Shown here: positions 36,845-44,992 of the stretch, piece after piece
How the letters are laid out: every line of letters starts with the position of its first letter
How positions within the stretch are numbered: the first letter of the stretch is position 1
Assembly (NCBI RefSeq): GCF_001274945.1
Contig: NZ_LILB01000005.1
Location: 1,408,312 to 1,472,311, forward strand
Direction: 5' to 3'
DNA: 64,000 bases
DNA from: Viridibacillus arvi
GTDB lineage: Bacteria; Bacillota; Bacilli; Bacillales_A; Planococcaceae
Notes under the pieces: model-generated
Databases searched by the model: none
The model's input: the letters and a program-made list of their open reading frames with translations, nothing else
What the model was told of the DNA's origin: nothing
Program-made: the position numbers and the translations under genes

Positions 36845-38710
36845 TCATTCTAATTCTTCCATCCATTCCTCTAATAAAACTTCTAGTTGTTGCTCTGCTC
36901 TTTCTTTCTCGGCTATTAGTTGTTCATATAAGTTCCAATCCTGCTCTTGATGAATTTTCTGATTCAGTTGTTTTATAGTAGCTTCAATCAGTGCAATTTC
37001 TTGCTCTTTTTTTGTATCATTTTTTGTTACTTTTACTTTTGGAGATGTTTTTTTCTCTTGTTTTATAGACTGTGGCGAGTTAAGAGCTTGTTTCTCATTA
37101 AACTTTTGTCGTGCCCAGTCGTACGGACCCTCATATGTTATTAATTGTTGATTCTCTAGCCACACTGTTCTTGTAAATAATTTATTTAAAAAGAAGCGAT
37201 CATGAGAAATAGCTAAAATAGTACCTCTAAAGTCTTCTAAGGCGTCTTCTAGCACTTCCCTTGATTCTATATCTAAATGATTTGTCGGTTCATCTAAGAT
37301 CAGTAAATTGACGTCTTGATGCATGAGCTGCGCCAATCTAAGTCGCATACGTTCACCACCACTTAAATCTGCAATTCTCTTAAAAACATCTGCTCCGTAA
37401 AACATGAATTTAGCTAAAATATGACGAGCATCACCTTCAGTGACAGAAACTTCATCCCGAAAAACATCAATGAGACGTGCTTTAGGCATATCAATTTGAA
37501 AATGCTGTGATAGATAACCAATCTTCACTTGGCTCCCTAACTTACATGTTCCTGTATCTACCGTTGTCTTATTCAGTAACATATTCAAGATAGTAGATTT
37601 TCCAGTACCATTTCGACCTACGATTGCCATATGCTCTTGCCATAGAAGTTGTAAATTTACATTTCTGAGTAATACCTTATCTCCAAAAGCTTTTGTGACA
37701 TTTTCAAGTTTTGCAACTTCCTTTCCACTTCGAGGTGCTGCTTCAAAGGATAAATCCATTTTTTTAGGGTCAATAATTGGCTTGCGCAACTTTTCAATAC
37801 GTTCTAGCGCTCGCTCCATATTACGCGCACGTCGGTGCATTGCCTCATTCGGTGGATTGGCTTCATTCGCCCATTGTCGCATGCGTTTGATTGCTTCACG
37901 CATCTTCTTCATCTTCTTTTGTTGTTCTTCGTATTGTTGGAACTCCCGCATAAGACGCGCTTCCTTTTCAACACAAAAGTCTGAATAACTACAATGATAA
38001 ACTTGCAACTCACCTTGCTCTAAATCTACAATTTTCGTGACAACTTTATCTAAAAAATAGCGATCATGCGATACTATCACAACTGTTCCTGTATAGTCGA
38101 CTAAATATTGCTCTAACCATTCTACAGCAAACAAATCCAAATGATTCGTAGGTTCATCTAATAGTAGTAAATCCGGCTTAGTCAAAAGTAATTGACCGAG
38201 CATAATTTTCGTCTTTTCTCCACCACTAAGACTATTAAATGGCTGTTCTACAAAATCATTTAATTGAAGTCCATTAATGATCATCTCAATTTGAGCTTGC
38301 ATACTATAACCATCTGCTAATGTGAAGCGCTCTTGCACATCACCATATCGAACTAAATATCTCTCTAGTTGCTCCGACGTTGCAGTGACCATACTATTTT
38401 CAAGTTCTTGCATTTGCCTCTGTAAATCAAGTAAATTCTTAAATGCCTGCGCTAAGATATCCTGACCTGTAATCTCTTCTGCAAATATTGGAATTTGCGC
38501 TAAATAGCCAATTTTAGTTCCTTTTTTAAAATGAATTTCTCCTTGGTCTGGTGATTCTACCCCTGCAATAAGTTTAAATAAAGTCGTCTTCCCAGAACCA
38601 TTACGTCCAACGATTCCTAAACGATCACCTGTTTTAATATCTAAAACTAAGTCTTCAAAAATACTATTCCCACCGAGCATTTTACTTATATGTTGAACTG
38701 TACAAATCAT
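36845..38710 (-). CDS. ABC-F subfamily ATPase with C-terminal coiled coil
   Basis: 621-residue twin ATPase without membrane spans. Walker A motifs are GRNGSGKTT (~37) and GRNGTGKST (~355), signatures LSGGEKT and LSGGERM, Walker B LLLDEPTNHLD and LILDEPTNHLD. The interdomain arm is unusually long and basic (KKMKKMREAIKRMRQWANEA). The last ~90 residues are a lysine-rich linker plus a coiled-coil hairpin, as in Uup/YdiF types. Ribosome-associated by family. Whether it is a housekeeping factor or protects from antibiotics cannot be told. AAGGAAG precedes the ATG. Confidence 0.9.
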   Translation of the reverse strand: MICTVQHISKMLGGNSIFEDLVLDIKTGDRLGIVGRNGSGKTTLFKLIAGVESPDQGEIHFKKGTKIGYLAQIPIFAEEITGQDILAQAFKNLLDLQRQMQELENSMVTATSEQLERYLVRYGDVQERFTLADGYSMQAQIEMIINGLQLNDFVEQPFNSLSGGEKTKIMLGQLLLTKPDLLLLDEPTNHLDLFAVEWLEQYLVDYTGTVVIVSHDRYFLDKVVTKIVDLEQGELQVYHCSYSDFCVEKEARLMREFQQYEEQQKKMKKMREAIKRMRQWANEANPPNEAMHRRARNMERALERIEKLRKPIIDPKKMDLSFEAAPRSGKEVAKLENVTKAFGDKVLLRNVNLQLLWQEHMAIVGRNGTGKSTILNMLLNKTTVDTGTCKLGSQVKIGYLSQHFQIDMPKARLIDVFRDEVSVTEGDARHILAKFMFYGADVFKRIADLSGGERMRLRLAQLMHQDVNLLILDEPTNHLDIESREVLEDALEDFRGTILAISHDRFFLNKLFTRTVWLENQQLITYEGPYDWARQKFNEKQALNSPQSIKQEKKTSPKVKVTKNDTKKEQEIALIEATIKQLNQKIHQEQDWNLYEQLIAEKERAEQQLEVLLEEWMEELE

Positions 38711-38761
38711 GATTGATTACTTCCTTCCGTATGACACAGCTGAAAGCACTCTATTTTTGCC

Positions 38762-38799
38762 AAAACAAAAAGACTGCCTGATTAACGGACAGTCTTTTA
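38762..38799 (-). terminator. Intrinsic terminator of the CaiB/acyl-CoA dehydrogenase/small peptide operon
   Basis: AAAGACTGTCC pairs with GGCAGTCTTT, followed on the minus strand by TTGTTTTG. It lies 34 bp past the small peptide stop codon. Confidence 0.75.
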
Positions 38800-38832
38800 C
38801 GCCTTAAAATACGGCTTGGAAAGAATGGCTAA

Positions 38833-38964
38833 TCAGCTGTGGATTATTTGATTTTGTTGAAAAATGGGCGCACTTATCCCGTTAGCAGCAAAATCGAAAG
38901 AAATCGCACATGTAATTGGCAAAAACTCCAAAGTATAAACATATGCATCCACAACGTTTTTCAT
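38833..38964 (-). CDS. Small 43-residue peptide gene at the end of the acyl-CoA dehydrogenase operon
   Basis: The ATG at 38964 has a very strong GGAGGTGA site 7-8 bases upstream and opens 43 codons: MKNVVDAYVYTLEFLPITC... ending QQNQIIHS. It is moderately hydrophobic with a single Cys and no charge clusters. It starts 37 bp after the acyl-CoA dehydrogenase stop codon and is followed by an intrinsic terminator, so it is the last gene of that operon. No family recognised. The ribosome site is the best evidence that it is translated. Confidence 0.6.
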   Translation of the reverse strand: MKNVVDAYVYTLEFLPITCAISFDFAANGISAPIFQQNQIIHS

Positions 38965-39001
38965 TCTTTCCTCACCTCCGTTTCAAATAATTATGAATAG
39001 T

Positions 39002-40213
39002 CTAACATAATTGATGGTCAATTTCAAATGGCCATTTAGGTAGCATATGGTTCAATGGTTTATCTTCACGTTCTCCTAATACATAATCTGCTTGCATTAA
39101 CGTATGGATTTCACGTGTACCTTCATAAATAACAGGTGCTTTTGAGTTACGAAGGAAACGAGCTACTGGGTATTCATCTGAATATCCGTATGCACCATGG
39201 ATTTGCACCGCATCATCTGCTGCTTTGTTGGCGAAATCACATGCCTGCCACTTTGCTAAAGATGTTTCGCGTGTATTACGTACACCTTGATTTTTTAATT
39301 CTCCTACTCGATAGACTAATAAACGACTCATCTGATAGCCTGCTTCCATTTTCGCAATCATTTGTTTTACAAGCTGGTGCTGTCCTATTGGTTTGCCAAA
39401 TGTGTGACGTTGATGGCAATATTTTACGCTTTCTTCTATACATGCCATCGATAAACCAACTGCTCCTGCTGCTACAGTAAAACGGCCATTATCTAAAGCG
39501 GCCATTGCAATTTTAAAGCCTTCGCCTTCTTCACCTAATAAGTTTTCTTTTGGGACTTTGACATCTTCGAAGAAAAGCTCACCCGTATTACCAGCACGGA
39601 TGCCATACTTCCCTTTTATCGCTTTCGAAGAGAACCCTTCCCACGTACGATCCACTATGAAGGCAGAAATTCCTTTGTGTTTTAATGAACGATCACCTGT
39701 ATAAGCAAATACGATGAAATAATCGGCCACATCACATAAAGAAATCCATGTTTTTTGACCATTTAAAATATAGTGGTCACCATCAAGTATTGCATGTGTA
39801 GACATAGCGGCCACATCAGAACCCGCTCCTGGTTCAGTTAAACCGAAAGCGCCAATCTTTGCTCCCTTAGCTTGAGGAATGAGATACTTTTTCTTTTGTT
39901 CTTCATTACCCCATTGCAATAGAGTCATACTATTTAGTCCTGTATGGACAGAAACAGCTGTACGAAACGCTGTATCACCACGCTCTAATTCCTCACAAAC
40001 AATAGCTAAAGAGTTATAATCCATTCCACTACCACCATAAGCTTCAGGAATACACACACCCATTAAACCTAATGCTGATAACTTAGTAAAGATTTCCGGA
40101 TCGAACTTACCTTGACTATCCCACTCAGTGATATTAGGCATAATTTCTTTATCAACAAAAGCACGCACTGTATTTCTCAACATTTTTTGTTCTTCAGTAA
40201 ATTCAAAATTCAT
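39002..40213 (-). CDS. Acyl-CoA dehydrogenase (possibly glutaryl-CoA dehydrogenase-like)
   Basis: 403-residue FAD enzyme of the acyl-CoA dehydrogenase family. FGLTEPGAGSDVAAM near 125 and WISLCDVADYFIV near 155 are FAD contacts. The catalytic base is the Glu of YEGTREIHTLM near 373. In FRTAVSVHTGL near 83 the Arg lines up with the Arg that binds the gamma-carboxylate in glutaryl-CoA dehydrogenases, and the partner gene is a CaiB CoA-transferase. Both hint at a dicarboxylic substrate, but the call is tentative. It starts 1 base after the CaiB stop codon with GGGAGAG upstream. Confidence 0.88.
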   Translation of the reverse strand: MNFEFTEEQKMLRNTVRAFVDKEIMPNITEWDSQGKFDPEIFTKLSALGLMGVCIPEAYGGSGMDYNSLAIVCEELERGDTAFRTAVSVHTGLNSMTLLQWGNEEQKKKYLIPQAKGAKIGAFGLTEPGAGSDVAAMSTHAILDGDHYILNGQKTWISLCDVADYFIVFAYTGDRSLKHKGISAFIVDRTWEGFSSKAIKGKYGIRAGNTGELFFEDVKVPKENLLGEEGEGFKIAMAALDNGRFTVAAGAVGLSMACIEESVKYCHQRHTFGKPIGQHQLVKQMIAKMEAGYQMSRLLVYRVGELKNQGVRNTRETSLAKWQACDFANKAADDAVQIHGAYGYSDEYPVARFLRNSKAPVIYEGTREIHTLMQADYVLGEREDKPLNHMLPKWPFEIDHQLC

Positions 40214-40214
40214 A

Positions 40215-41384
40215 TTAATTCTCTCCCTTATGTGTCATTTTTTCATACAAAGGCTGTAAAATTTCATCGTTGTGCTCTCCTGGATTTGGCGGGTGATGTC
40301 TGATTGTCACAGGTGTTCTTGATAATTTCAACGGGCTCCCGATCATTTTGATTTGACCTATTGTAGGGTGATCATAAGTGATGAACATATTACGTGCCTG
40401 TAACTGCTTATCTTGTTCAACTTCTTGAATATTTTGAATCGGCCCAGCTGGTATGTTCTTTTTTCTGCATGCTTCATACCAATACTCTGTAGACTCTTGT
40501 AAAAAAGCTGTTTGCAATAAAGGTATCAGCACATCACGTTGCTTTACGCGATCTGGATTATTACGAAAACGTATATCCTGTGCATATTGAGGTATCTTCA
40601 GCACTTCACAAAGTGTTGTAAACTGATGATCGTTTCCAACTGCTATGACCATTTCACTATCGGCCGTTTTAAATGTCTGGTACGGTACGATATTGGCATG
40701 TGCATTTCCAAGTCCAGTTGGAATATTGCCTGACATTAAATAACTGCTCCCCACATTGACTAATGCGCTCACAGCGGCATCATATAAAGCGATATCGACT
40801 TTTTGACCGATTCCTGAGCGATTACGTTCTAGTAATGCCGATTGAATACCAATACATGCGTACATTCCGGTAAGTACATCAGTGATTGCTACGCCTGTTT
40901 TTTGTGGGCCAGATTCTGCTGTCCCAGTAATGCTCATAAGGCCACTCATCCCCTGGATAATGAAATCATATCCCGGTAAATAGCGATCTGGTCCTGTCTC
41001 ACCAAAGCCAGTAATCGAGCAATAGACAATACCTGGGTTGATCCCAGCTAATGTTTCATACCCTAAACCAAAGCGCTCCATAGTACCTGTTTTAAAGTTA
41101 TTAATGATGACATCGCTATCTTGTACTAACCTTTTAATAACTTCGCGTCCTTCTTCTTCCTTCAAATTAAGTGTAATCGCTTTTTTATTACGATTTGCTG
41201 TTAAGTAATACGCACTTACATCATCTTGGAATGGAGGCCCCCATTTTCGCGTCTCATCACCACTATCAGGGGACTCTACTTTAATGACCTCAGCCCCTAA
41301 ATCACCTAAAATCATTGTGCAGTATGGCCCCGCAAGTACTCGTGATAAATCGATTATACGAATATTTTCTAAAGCACCAGACAT
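40215..41384 (-). CDS. CaiB/BaiF family CoA-transferase (class III)
   Basis: 389 residues. Class III CoA-transferases move CoA between carboxylic acids through an aspartyl-CoA intermediate. The likely catalytic Asp is in LPGYDFIIQGMSGLM near residue 140-150. The N-terminus LAGPYCTMILGDLGAEVIKVE and TANRNKKAITLNL are family hallmarks. AGAGGTG precedes the ATG. It is followed with 1-bp spacing by the acyl-CoA dehydrogenase gene, so it probably activates that enzyme's substrate (succinyl-CoA:glutarate type activity would fit). Preceded by the conserved leader RNA at 41411-41512. Confidence 0.9.
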   Translation of the reverse strand: MSGALENIRIIDLSRVLAGPYCTMILGDLGAEVIKVESPDSGDETRKWGPPFQDDVSAYYLTANRNKKAITLNLKEEEGREVIKRLVQDSDVIINNFKTGTMERFGLGYETLAGINPGIVYCSITGFGETGPDRYLPGYDFIIQGMSGLMSITGTAESGPQKTGVAITDVLTGMYACIGIQSALLERNRSGIGQKVDIALYDAAVSALVNVGSSYLMSGNIPTGLGNAHANIVPYQTFKTADSEMVIAVGNDHQFTTLCEVLKIPQYAQDIRFRNNPDRVKQRDVLIPLLQTAFLQESTEYWYEACRKKNIPAGPIQNIQEVEQDKQLQARNMFITYDHPTIGQIKMIGSPLKLSRTPVTIRHHPPNPGEHNDEILQPLYEKMTHKGEN

Positions 41385-41410
41385 CCTGTCACCTCTCTTT
41401 ATAGGTCAAT

Positions 41411-41512
41411 AAAAAAGCCAATTCAAAAAGACTCCAGTGAATATACTGAGTGTCAAATTGAACTGGCTCTTATCTGTGTCATAAACCCGGCTAGGCTTCA
41501 AACAGATTAGAC
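41411..41512 (-). ncRNA. Conserved structured leader RNA, copy 1 (hairpin plus terminator)
   Basis: On the minus strand the block CTAATCTGTTTGAAGCC opens a hairpin closed by ATCTGT/ACAGAT. It is followed at once by AGCCAGTTCAATTTGAC, which pairs with GTCTTTTTGAATTGGCT ahead of TTTTTT. The CaiB start codon is 27 bp further on. Copy 2 lies at 48024-48130. This has the layout of a transcription attenuator or riboswitch. The ligand is unknown and I do not recognise the class. TATAGTAAAG upstream at about 41600 also occurs before copy 2. Confidence 0.6.
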
Positions 41513-41633
41513 AGTATTGGCTTACTATTACCCTTGTTACCTCATCATACGAAATGAACGTCTTGTACGTTTTTGCATGATTTATTATCTTTAACTTTAC
41601 TATACTATTCTTTTTTTGTAAATTTATAACTAA

Positions 41634-41963
41634 CTAAATATTCTGAATTATTTTTGTCGATTTGTGAGATTCATATTGTTTATATAAATCTTTCAATGCC
41701 GACATTAACGCGTTTCCTGCTTTGCCTAAATAATGTATTTTCACTGCTTCGAGCGGTTGTGTAATACCATCTTGCAAACTATGGCCTCTTAGTAATTGTT
41801 CAACAAAAGATTTCCCATGCTGCGTTGCTAACGTACAACTTGCCGCAACGATTACCCCATATTTCTTATCAATTTCCGCAGTGATTGTAAGTGTCTCATA
41901 AATGTTTTGTGCGGCCATACCAGATGGCAGCCTCGCATGCCCTGCTATAAAAATTGTGTTCAT
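41634..41963 (-). CDS. DUF3870 family protein
   Basis: 109 residues with IFIAGHARLPSGMAAQNIYETLTI at the N-terminus, diagnostic of DUF3870. CTLATQHGKSFVEQLLRGHSL in the middle contains a conserved Cys. Small alpha/beta cytosolic protein of unknown role. It lies upstream of the CaiB operon on the same strand, separated by that operon's leader RNA. GGGAG precedes the ATG by about 11 bases. Confidence 0.8.
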   Translation of the reverse strand: MNTIFIAGHARLPSGMAAQNIYETLTITAEIDKKYGVIVAASCTLATQHGKSFVEQLLRGHSLQDGITQPLEAVKIHYLGKAGNALMSALKDLYKQYESHKSTKIIQNI

Positions 41964-42161
41964 AATGGTTCAACTCCCTTAGCACATTATTTATCTAAAA
42001 TTTAGAAATTATATAAAAATCATACAACACTTATCATTAATTTGAAAGTTTTTTTATAAGTGAAAATGCCCTATTACCAACGAGAATGGTAATTTATTTA
42101 GAGTGAAAATGAAACACTATACTATTTAGAACAGTGCTAAATCTAAGCAATATCTTTTGAT

Positions 42162-42330
42162 TCATATTGTAAAACTAATAAACTTATCAAGCTTATCTTG
42201 TCCACCTTCACTTCCTATACCACTTTCTTTCATACCGCCAAATAGTGCTGCGGTTGCTGAAGATTATTCCAACCTATTACCGTAATCTAATTTCCCGATT
42301 AGTTGCGTTCATTTTAAAAACACCCATACA
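42162..42330 (-). pseudogene. 3' remnant of an NAD(P)-dependent aldehyde dehydrogenase gene
   Basis: The minus strand reads SSATAALFGGMKESGIGSEGG then QDKLDKFIS before a stop at 42162. This is the C-terminal signature of succinate/glutarate-semialdehyde-type aldehyde dehydrogenases. An in-frame stop sits just before it, and the upstream part continues in another frame (GWNNLQ), so it is broken as well as truncated. The rest of 41964-42493 has no gene. Same strand as DUF3870 and CaiB, suggesting a lost member of that cluster. Confidence 0.65.
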
Positions 42331-42493
42331 TCTTCACTTTCTTTCATACTCGCATCTTTTTAAAGACTTAAATTTTTAGATAATTACACACTTAAATCAT
42401 AAAAAAATATTTAAAACATTCTCACTTTGATATACAATAATATTTAGTTTATATTATTGAAAAATAGTTTTAATAATAAGAAAGGGGATATTT

Positions 42494-43168
42494 ATGGTTC
42501 TAATTGGTGTTCTTTTAATCATGATTGGATTTGTACTTAGAATCAATTCAGCAGTTGTAGTAACTATTTCAGCACTCGTTACAGGGATGATTGCCGGTAT
42601 TCCTATTACCAGTATTATTACTCAATTTGGAGAAGCATTTACAACTAACAGGTACATGTCTATTTTGATAGTCACTCTTCCTGTTATTGGGCTGCTTGAA
42701 AAAAATGGTCTCCAGCAACAAGCTGCAAAGATTGTATCAAAAATTAAAGCCATCACTGTTGGCCGAGTATTGACCATGTATTTATTGATCAGAGAAGCAG
42801 GAGCTGCTCTTGGTTTAAACAGCCTTGGGGGTCATCCACAGACTGTACGTCCGCTGATCGCTCCAATGGCAGAAGGTGCTGCTTTATCGAAATATGGAAA
42901 ACTACCTGAGAAAGAGCAACAGGAAATCCGTGCACACGCAGCTGCAACAGATAATATCGGTTTGTTTTTCGGAGAAGATATTTTCGTGGCGGTTGGTGCA
43001 ATTCTTTTGATGAACGGGTTTTTTGAACAGAATAATATACCTGCCGATCCAATATCAATGGCATTATGGGGAATTCCTACTGCCATCTTTGCTTTTATCG
43101 TACACGCCATTCGTCTCCGCATGTTTGATAAAAAGCTGGATAAACGTTTGGGCAGTCGTGGTAAATAA
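42494..43168 (+). CDS. DUF969 family membrane protein
   Basis: 224 residues, about six membrane spans. LPVIGLLEKNGLQQQAAKIV and GAALGLNSLGGHPQTVRPLIAPMAEGAA are the DUF969 signatures. DUF969 and DUF979 are nearly always adjacent and are thought to form one transporter. Here they stand directly before pcp, so import of pyroglutamate or pyroglutamyl peptides is a reasonable inference. AAAGGGGAT precedes the ATG. First gene of a three-gene operon. Confidence 0.85.
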   Translation: MVLIGVLLIMIGFVLRINSAVVVTISALVTGMIAGIPITSIITQFGEAFTTNRYMSILIVTLPVIGLLEKNGLQQQAAKIVSKIKAITVGRVLTMYLLIREAGAALGLNSLGGHPQTVRPLIAPMAEGAALSKYGKLPEKEQQEIRAHAAATDNIGLFFGEDIFVAVGAILLMNGFFEQNNIPADPISMALWGIPTAIFAFIVHAIRLRMFDKKLDKRLGSRGK

Positions 43169-43203
43169 CGCAAAAAAATCTAAAGAGAAAGTGAGAGTCT
43201 ATT

Positions 43204-44166
43204 ATGATATTCTCAGTTGAAATGATTTACGTATTAATGGGCATCATTGTTCTAGGCTGCTCCCTATATATTTTCACTGATCGGACAAACAGCCGGCGGT
43301 TAGCATCGGGAAGCTTTTACTTGATTTATTCAGTTACATTAATGTTCGGCAAGATTATTCCGCCATTTTACATTGGGCTTATGGTTATTGTAATGGTTTT
43401 AATCATTGCTAGTGGCGGGTTAAAGAAAGGTGAACATGTTGAAGAAAGCCTTGCTGTTAAGGAAGAGCGAAGAAAACGCCTTGGCGGCCGTCTTTTCCTA
43501 CCTGCTATCTTAATTCCGATTTTAACCTTAGTTGGTTCTAAGTTGCTAGACGGTGTTAAAATTGGAGGAAAGGCTTTACTGGATCCATCTAATGTAACGA
43601 TGGTTGCTTTAGGTCTGGCGTGTTTGACTGCCATTATTGTTGCCATGTGGATGACACGCGGAACACCTACAGGAGCTGTGAAAGAATCACGTCGTCTGCT
43701 AGAATCAATTGGTTGGGCTGTATTGCTACCACAATTACTTGCAACATTAGGAACTATTTACACAACTGCAGGGGTTGGTACAGTCGTTTCTGACGCTGTA
43801 ACAGCAATTATCCCAGAAGGTTCACTATTTTGGATTGTGGTCATTTTCTGTCTTGGCATGGCTATATTCACTATGATTATGGGGAATGCCTTTGCTGCCT
43901 TCCCAATTATGGCTGCAGGTATCGCCATTCCTTTTCTGATTAAACAATTTGATGCAAATCCAAATCATATAGCTGCCATATCTATGTTCGCGGGTTATTG
44001 TGGAACATTGATGACACCAATGGCCGCTAACTTTAATATTGTACCGGCAGCCTTGTTGGACTTGAAAGATAAAAACCATGTTATAAAAGTTCAAATCCCA
44101 ACAGCTTTGGCAGTATTAGTTTTCAATATCATACTTATGTATTTCCTTGTTTCATTAGGAATATAG
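43204..44166 (+). CDS. DUF979 family membrane protein
   Basis: 320 residues, about nine membrane spans, with FGKIIPPFYIGLMVI near 50 and FAGYCGTLMTPMAANFNIVPAALLDLKD near 265, the family's conserved region. Partner of the DUF969 protein (35 bp gap). The ribosome site is only fair (GTGAGAG), so translation may be coupled to the upstream gene. Substrate inferred from the neighbouring pcp. Confidence 0.85.
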   Translation: MIFSVEMIYVLMGIIVLGCSLYIFTDRTNSRRLASGSFYLIYSVTLMFGKIIPPFYIGLMVIVMVLIIASGGLKKGEHVEESLAVKEERRKRLGGRLFLPAILIPILTLVGSKLLDGVKIGGKALLDPSNVTMVALGLACLTAIIVAMWMTRGTPTGAVKESRRLLESIGWAVLLPQLLATLGTIYTTAGVGTVVSDAVTAIIPEGSLFWIVVIFCLGMAIFTMIMGNAFAAFPIMAAGIAIPFLIKQFDANPNHIAAISMFAGYCGTLMTPMAANFNIVPAALLDLKDKNHVIKVQIPTALAVLVFNIILMYFLVSLGI

Positions 44167-44177
44167 GAGGGATCGAC

Positions 44178-44825
44178 ATGAAGAAAAAAGTGTTGTTAAC
44201 CGGCTTTGAGCCCTTTGGCGGAGAAAGAATAAACCCTTCCTGGGAAGCAGTAAAACAGTTACATGGAGAAGTTATTGATGATGTAACTCTAGTTGCTGAA
44301 CAAATCCCAACTGTATTCGGGGAATCAGTTGCAGTATTGGAGCATCTTATCCAGCAACATAATCCTGATATCGTTATCTGTGTTGGACAAGCTGGGGGTC
44401 GACTTCATATCACACCTGAACGAGTTGCAATCAATATGGATGATGCAAGAATTCCAGACAATCAGGGTAACCAACCCATTGATCTACCGATTGCAGACAA
44501 AGGGCCAGTAGCCTATTGGTCTACGTTCCCCATCAAGAGAATTGTCGAAAACATGAAAGAGAGCAATATTCCAGCATCGGTATCCCATACCGCTGGAACA
44601 TTTGTATGTAACCATATCTTTTATGGATTAATGGACTATATCGCTCGAACTTCATCAAGTATTCGAGGCGGATTTATCCATATTCCTTTCATTCCTGAAC
44701 AAACCATTAATAAAGAAGCGCCTAGTTTAAGTCTTGAGACAATTGTTAAAGGCCTAAAAATAGCTGCTGTCACATCTGCTAAATATGAAACGGATATTCA
44801 TATAGTAGGTGGGACGACCCATTAG
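44178..44825 (+). CDS. pcp: Pyrrolidone-carboxylate (pyroglutamyl) peptidase I
   Basis: 215-residue cysteine peptidase that removes N-terminal pyroglutamate from peptides. N-terminus LLTGFEPFGGERINPSWEAV; catalytic Glu in ITPERVAINMDDARIPDNQG; catalytic Cys in AGTFVCNHIFYGLMDY; catalytic His in GFIHIPFIPEQ. Cytosolic. GGAGGG precedes the ATG, and only 11 bp separate it from DUF979. Strong terminator follows. Confidence 0.95.
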   Translation: MKKKVLLTGFEPFGGERINPSWEAVKQLHGEVIDDVTLVAEQIPTVFGESVAVLEHLIQQHNPDIVICVGQAGGRLHITPERVAINMDDARIPDNQGNQPIDLPIADKGPVAYWSTFPIKRIVENMKESNIPASVSHTAGTFVCNHIFYGLMDYIARTSSSIRGGFIHIPFIPEQTINKEAPSLSLETIVKGLKIAAVTSAKYETDIHIVGGTTH

Positions 44826-44880
44826 TTGTACTGTATTTCAAGAAATTTGAGCGATTCTCATTTTTCTTATAATAAATGAT

Positions 44881-44962
44881 AGACCTCCTGTTTATGATGT
44901 ATTTATCCTTTTTGCTGGCCAGCTTGGGACATTTTCATCATAACAAGAGGTCTTTTTTTTGT
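44881..44962 (+). terminator. Long-stem terminator of the DUF969-DUF979-pcp operon
   Basis: AGACCTCCTGTTTATGATG pairs with CATCATAACAAGAGGTCT (one bulge). The loop holds a smaller GCTGGCCAGC hairpin, and eight T residues follow. Confidence 0.85.
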
Positions 44963-44992
44963 GCTCAAATCTCATTTTCATTCTTGTGAATA

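Noticed and set aside
41411-41512. Lysine (L-box) riboswitch
   Set aside because: The two leaders are ~105 nt with one short hairpin before the terminator; the lysine aptamer is larger, with a five-way junction and conserved motifs not present here.
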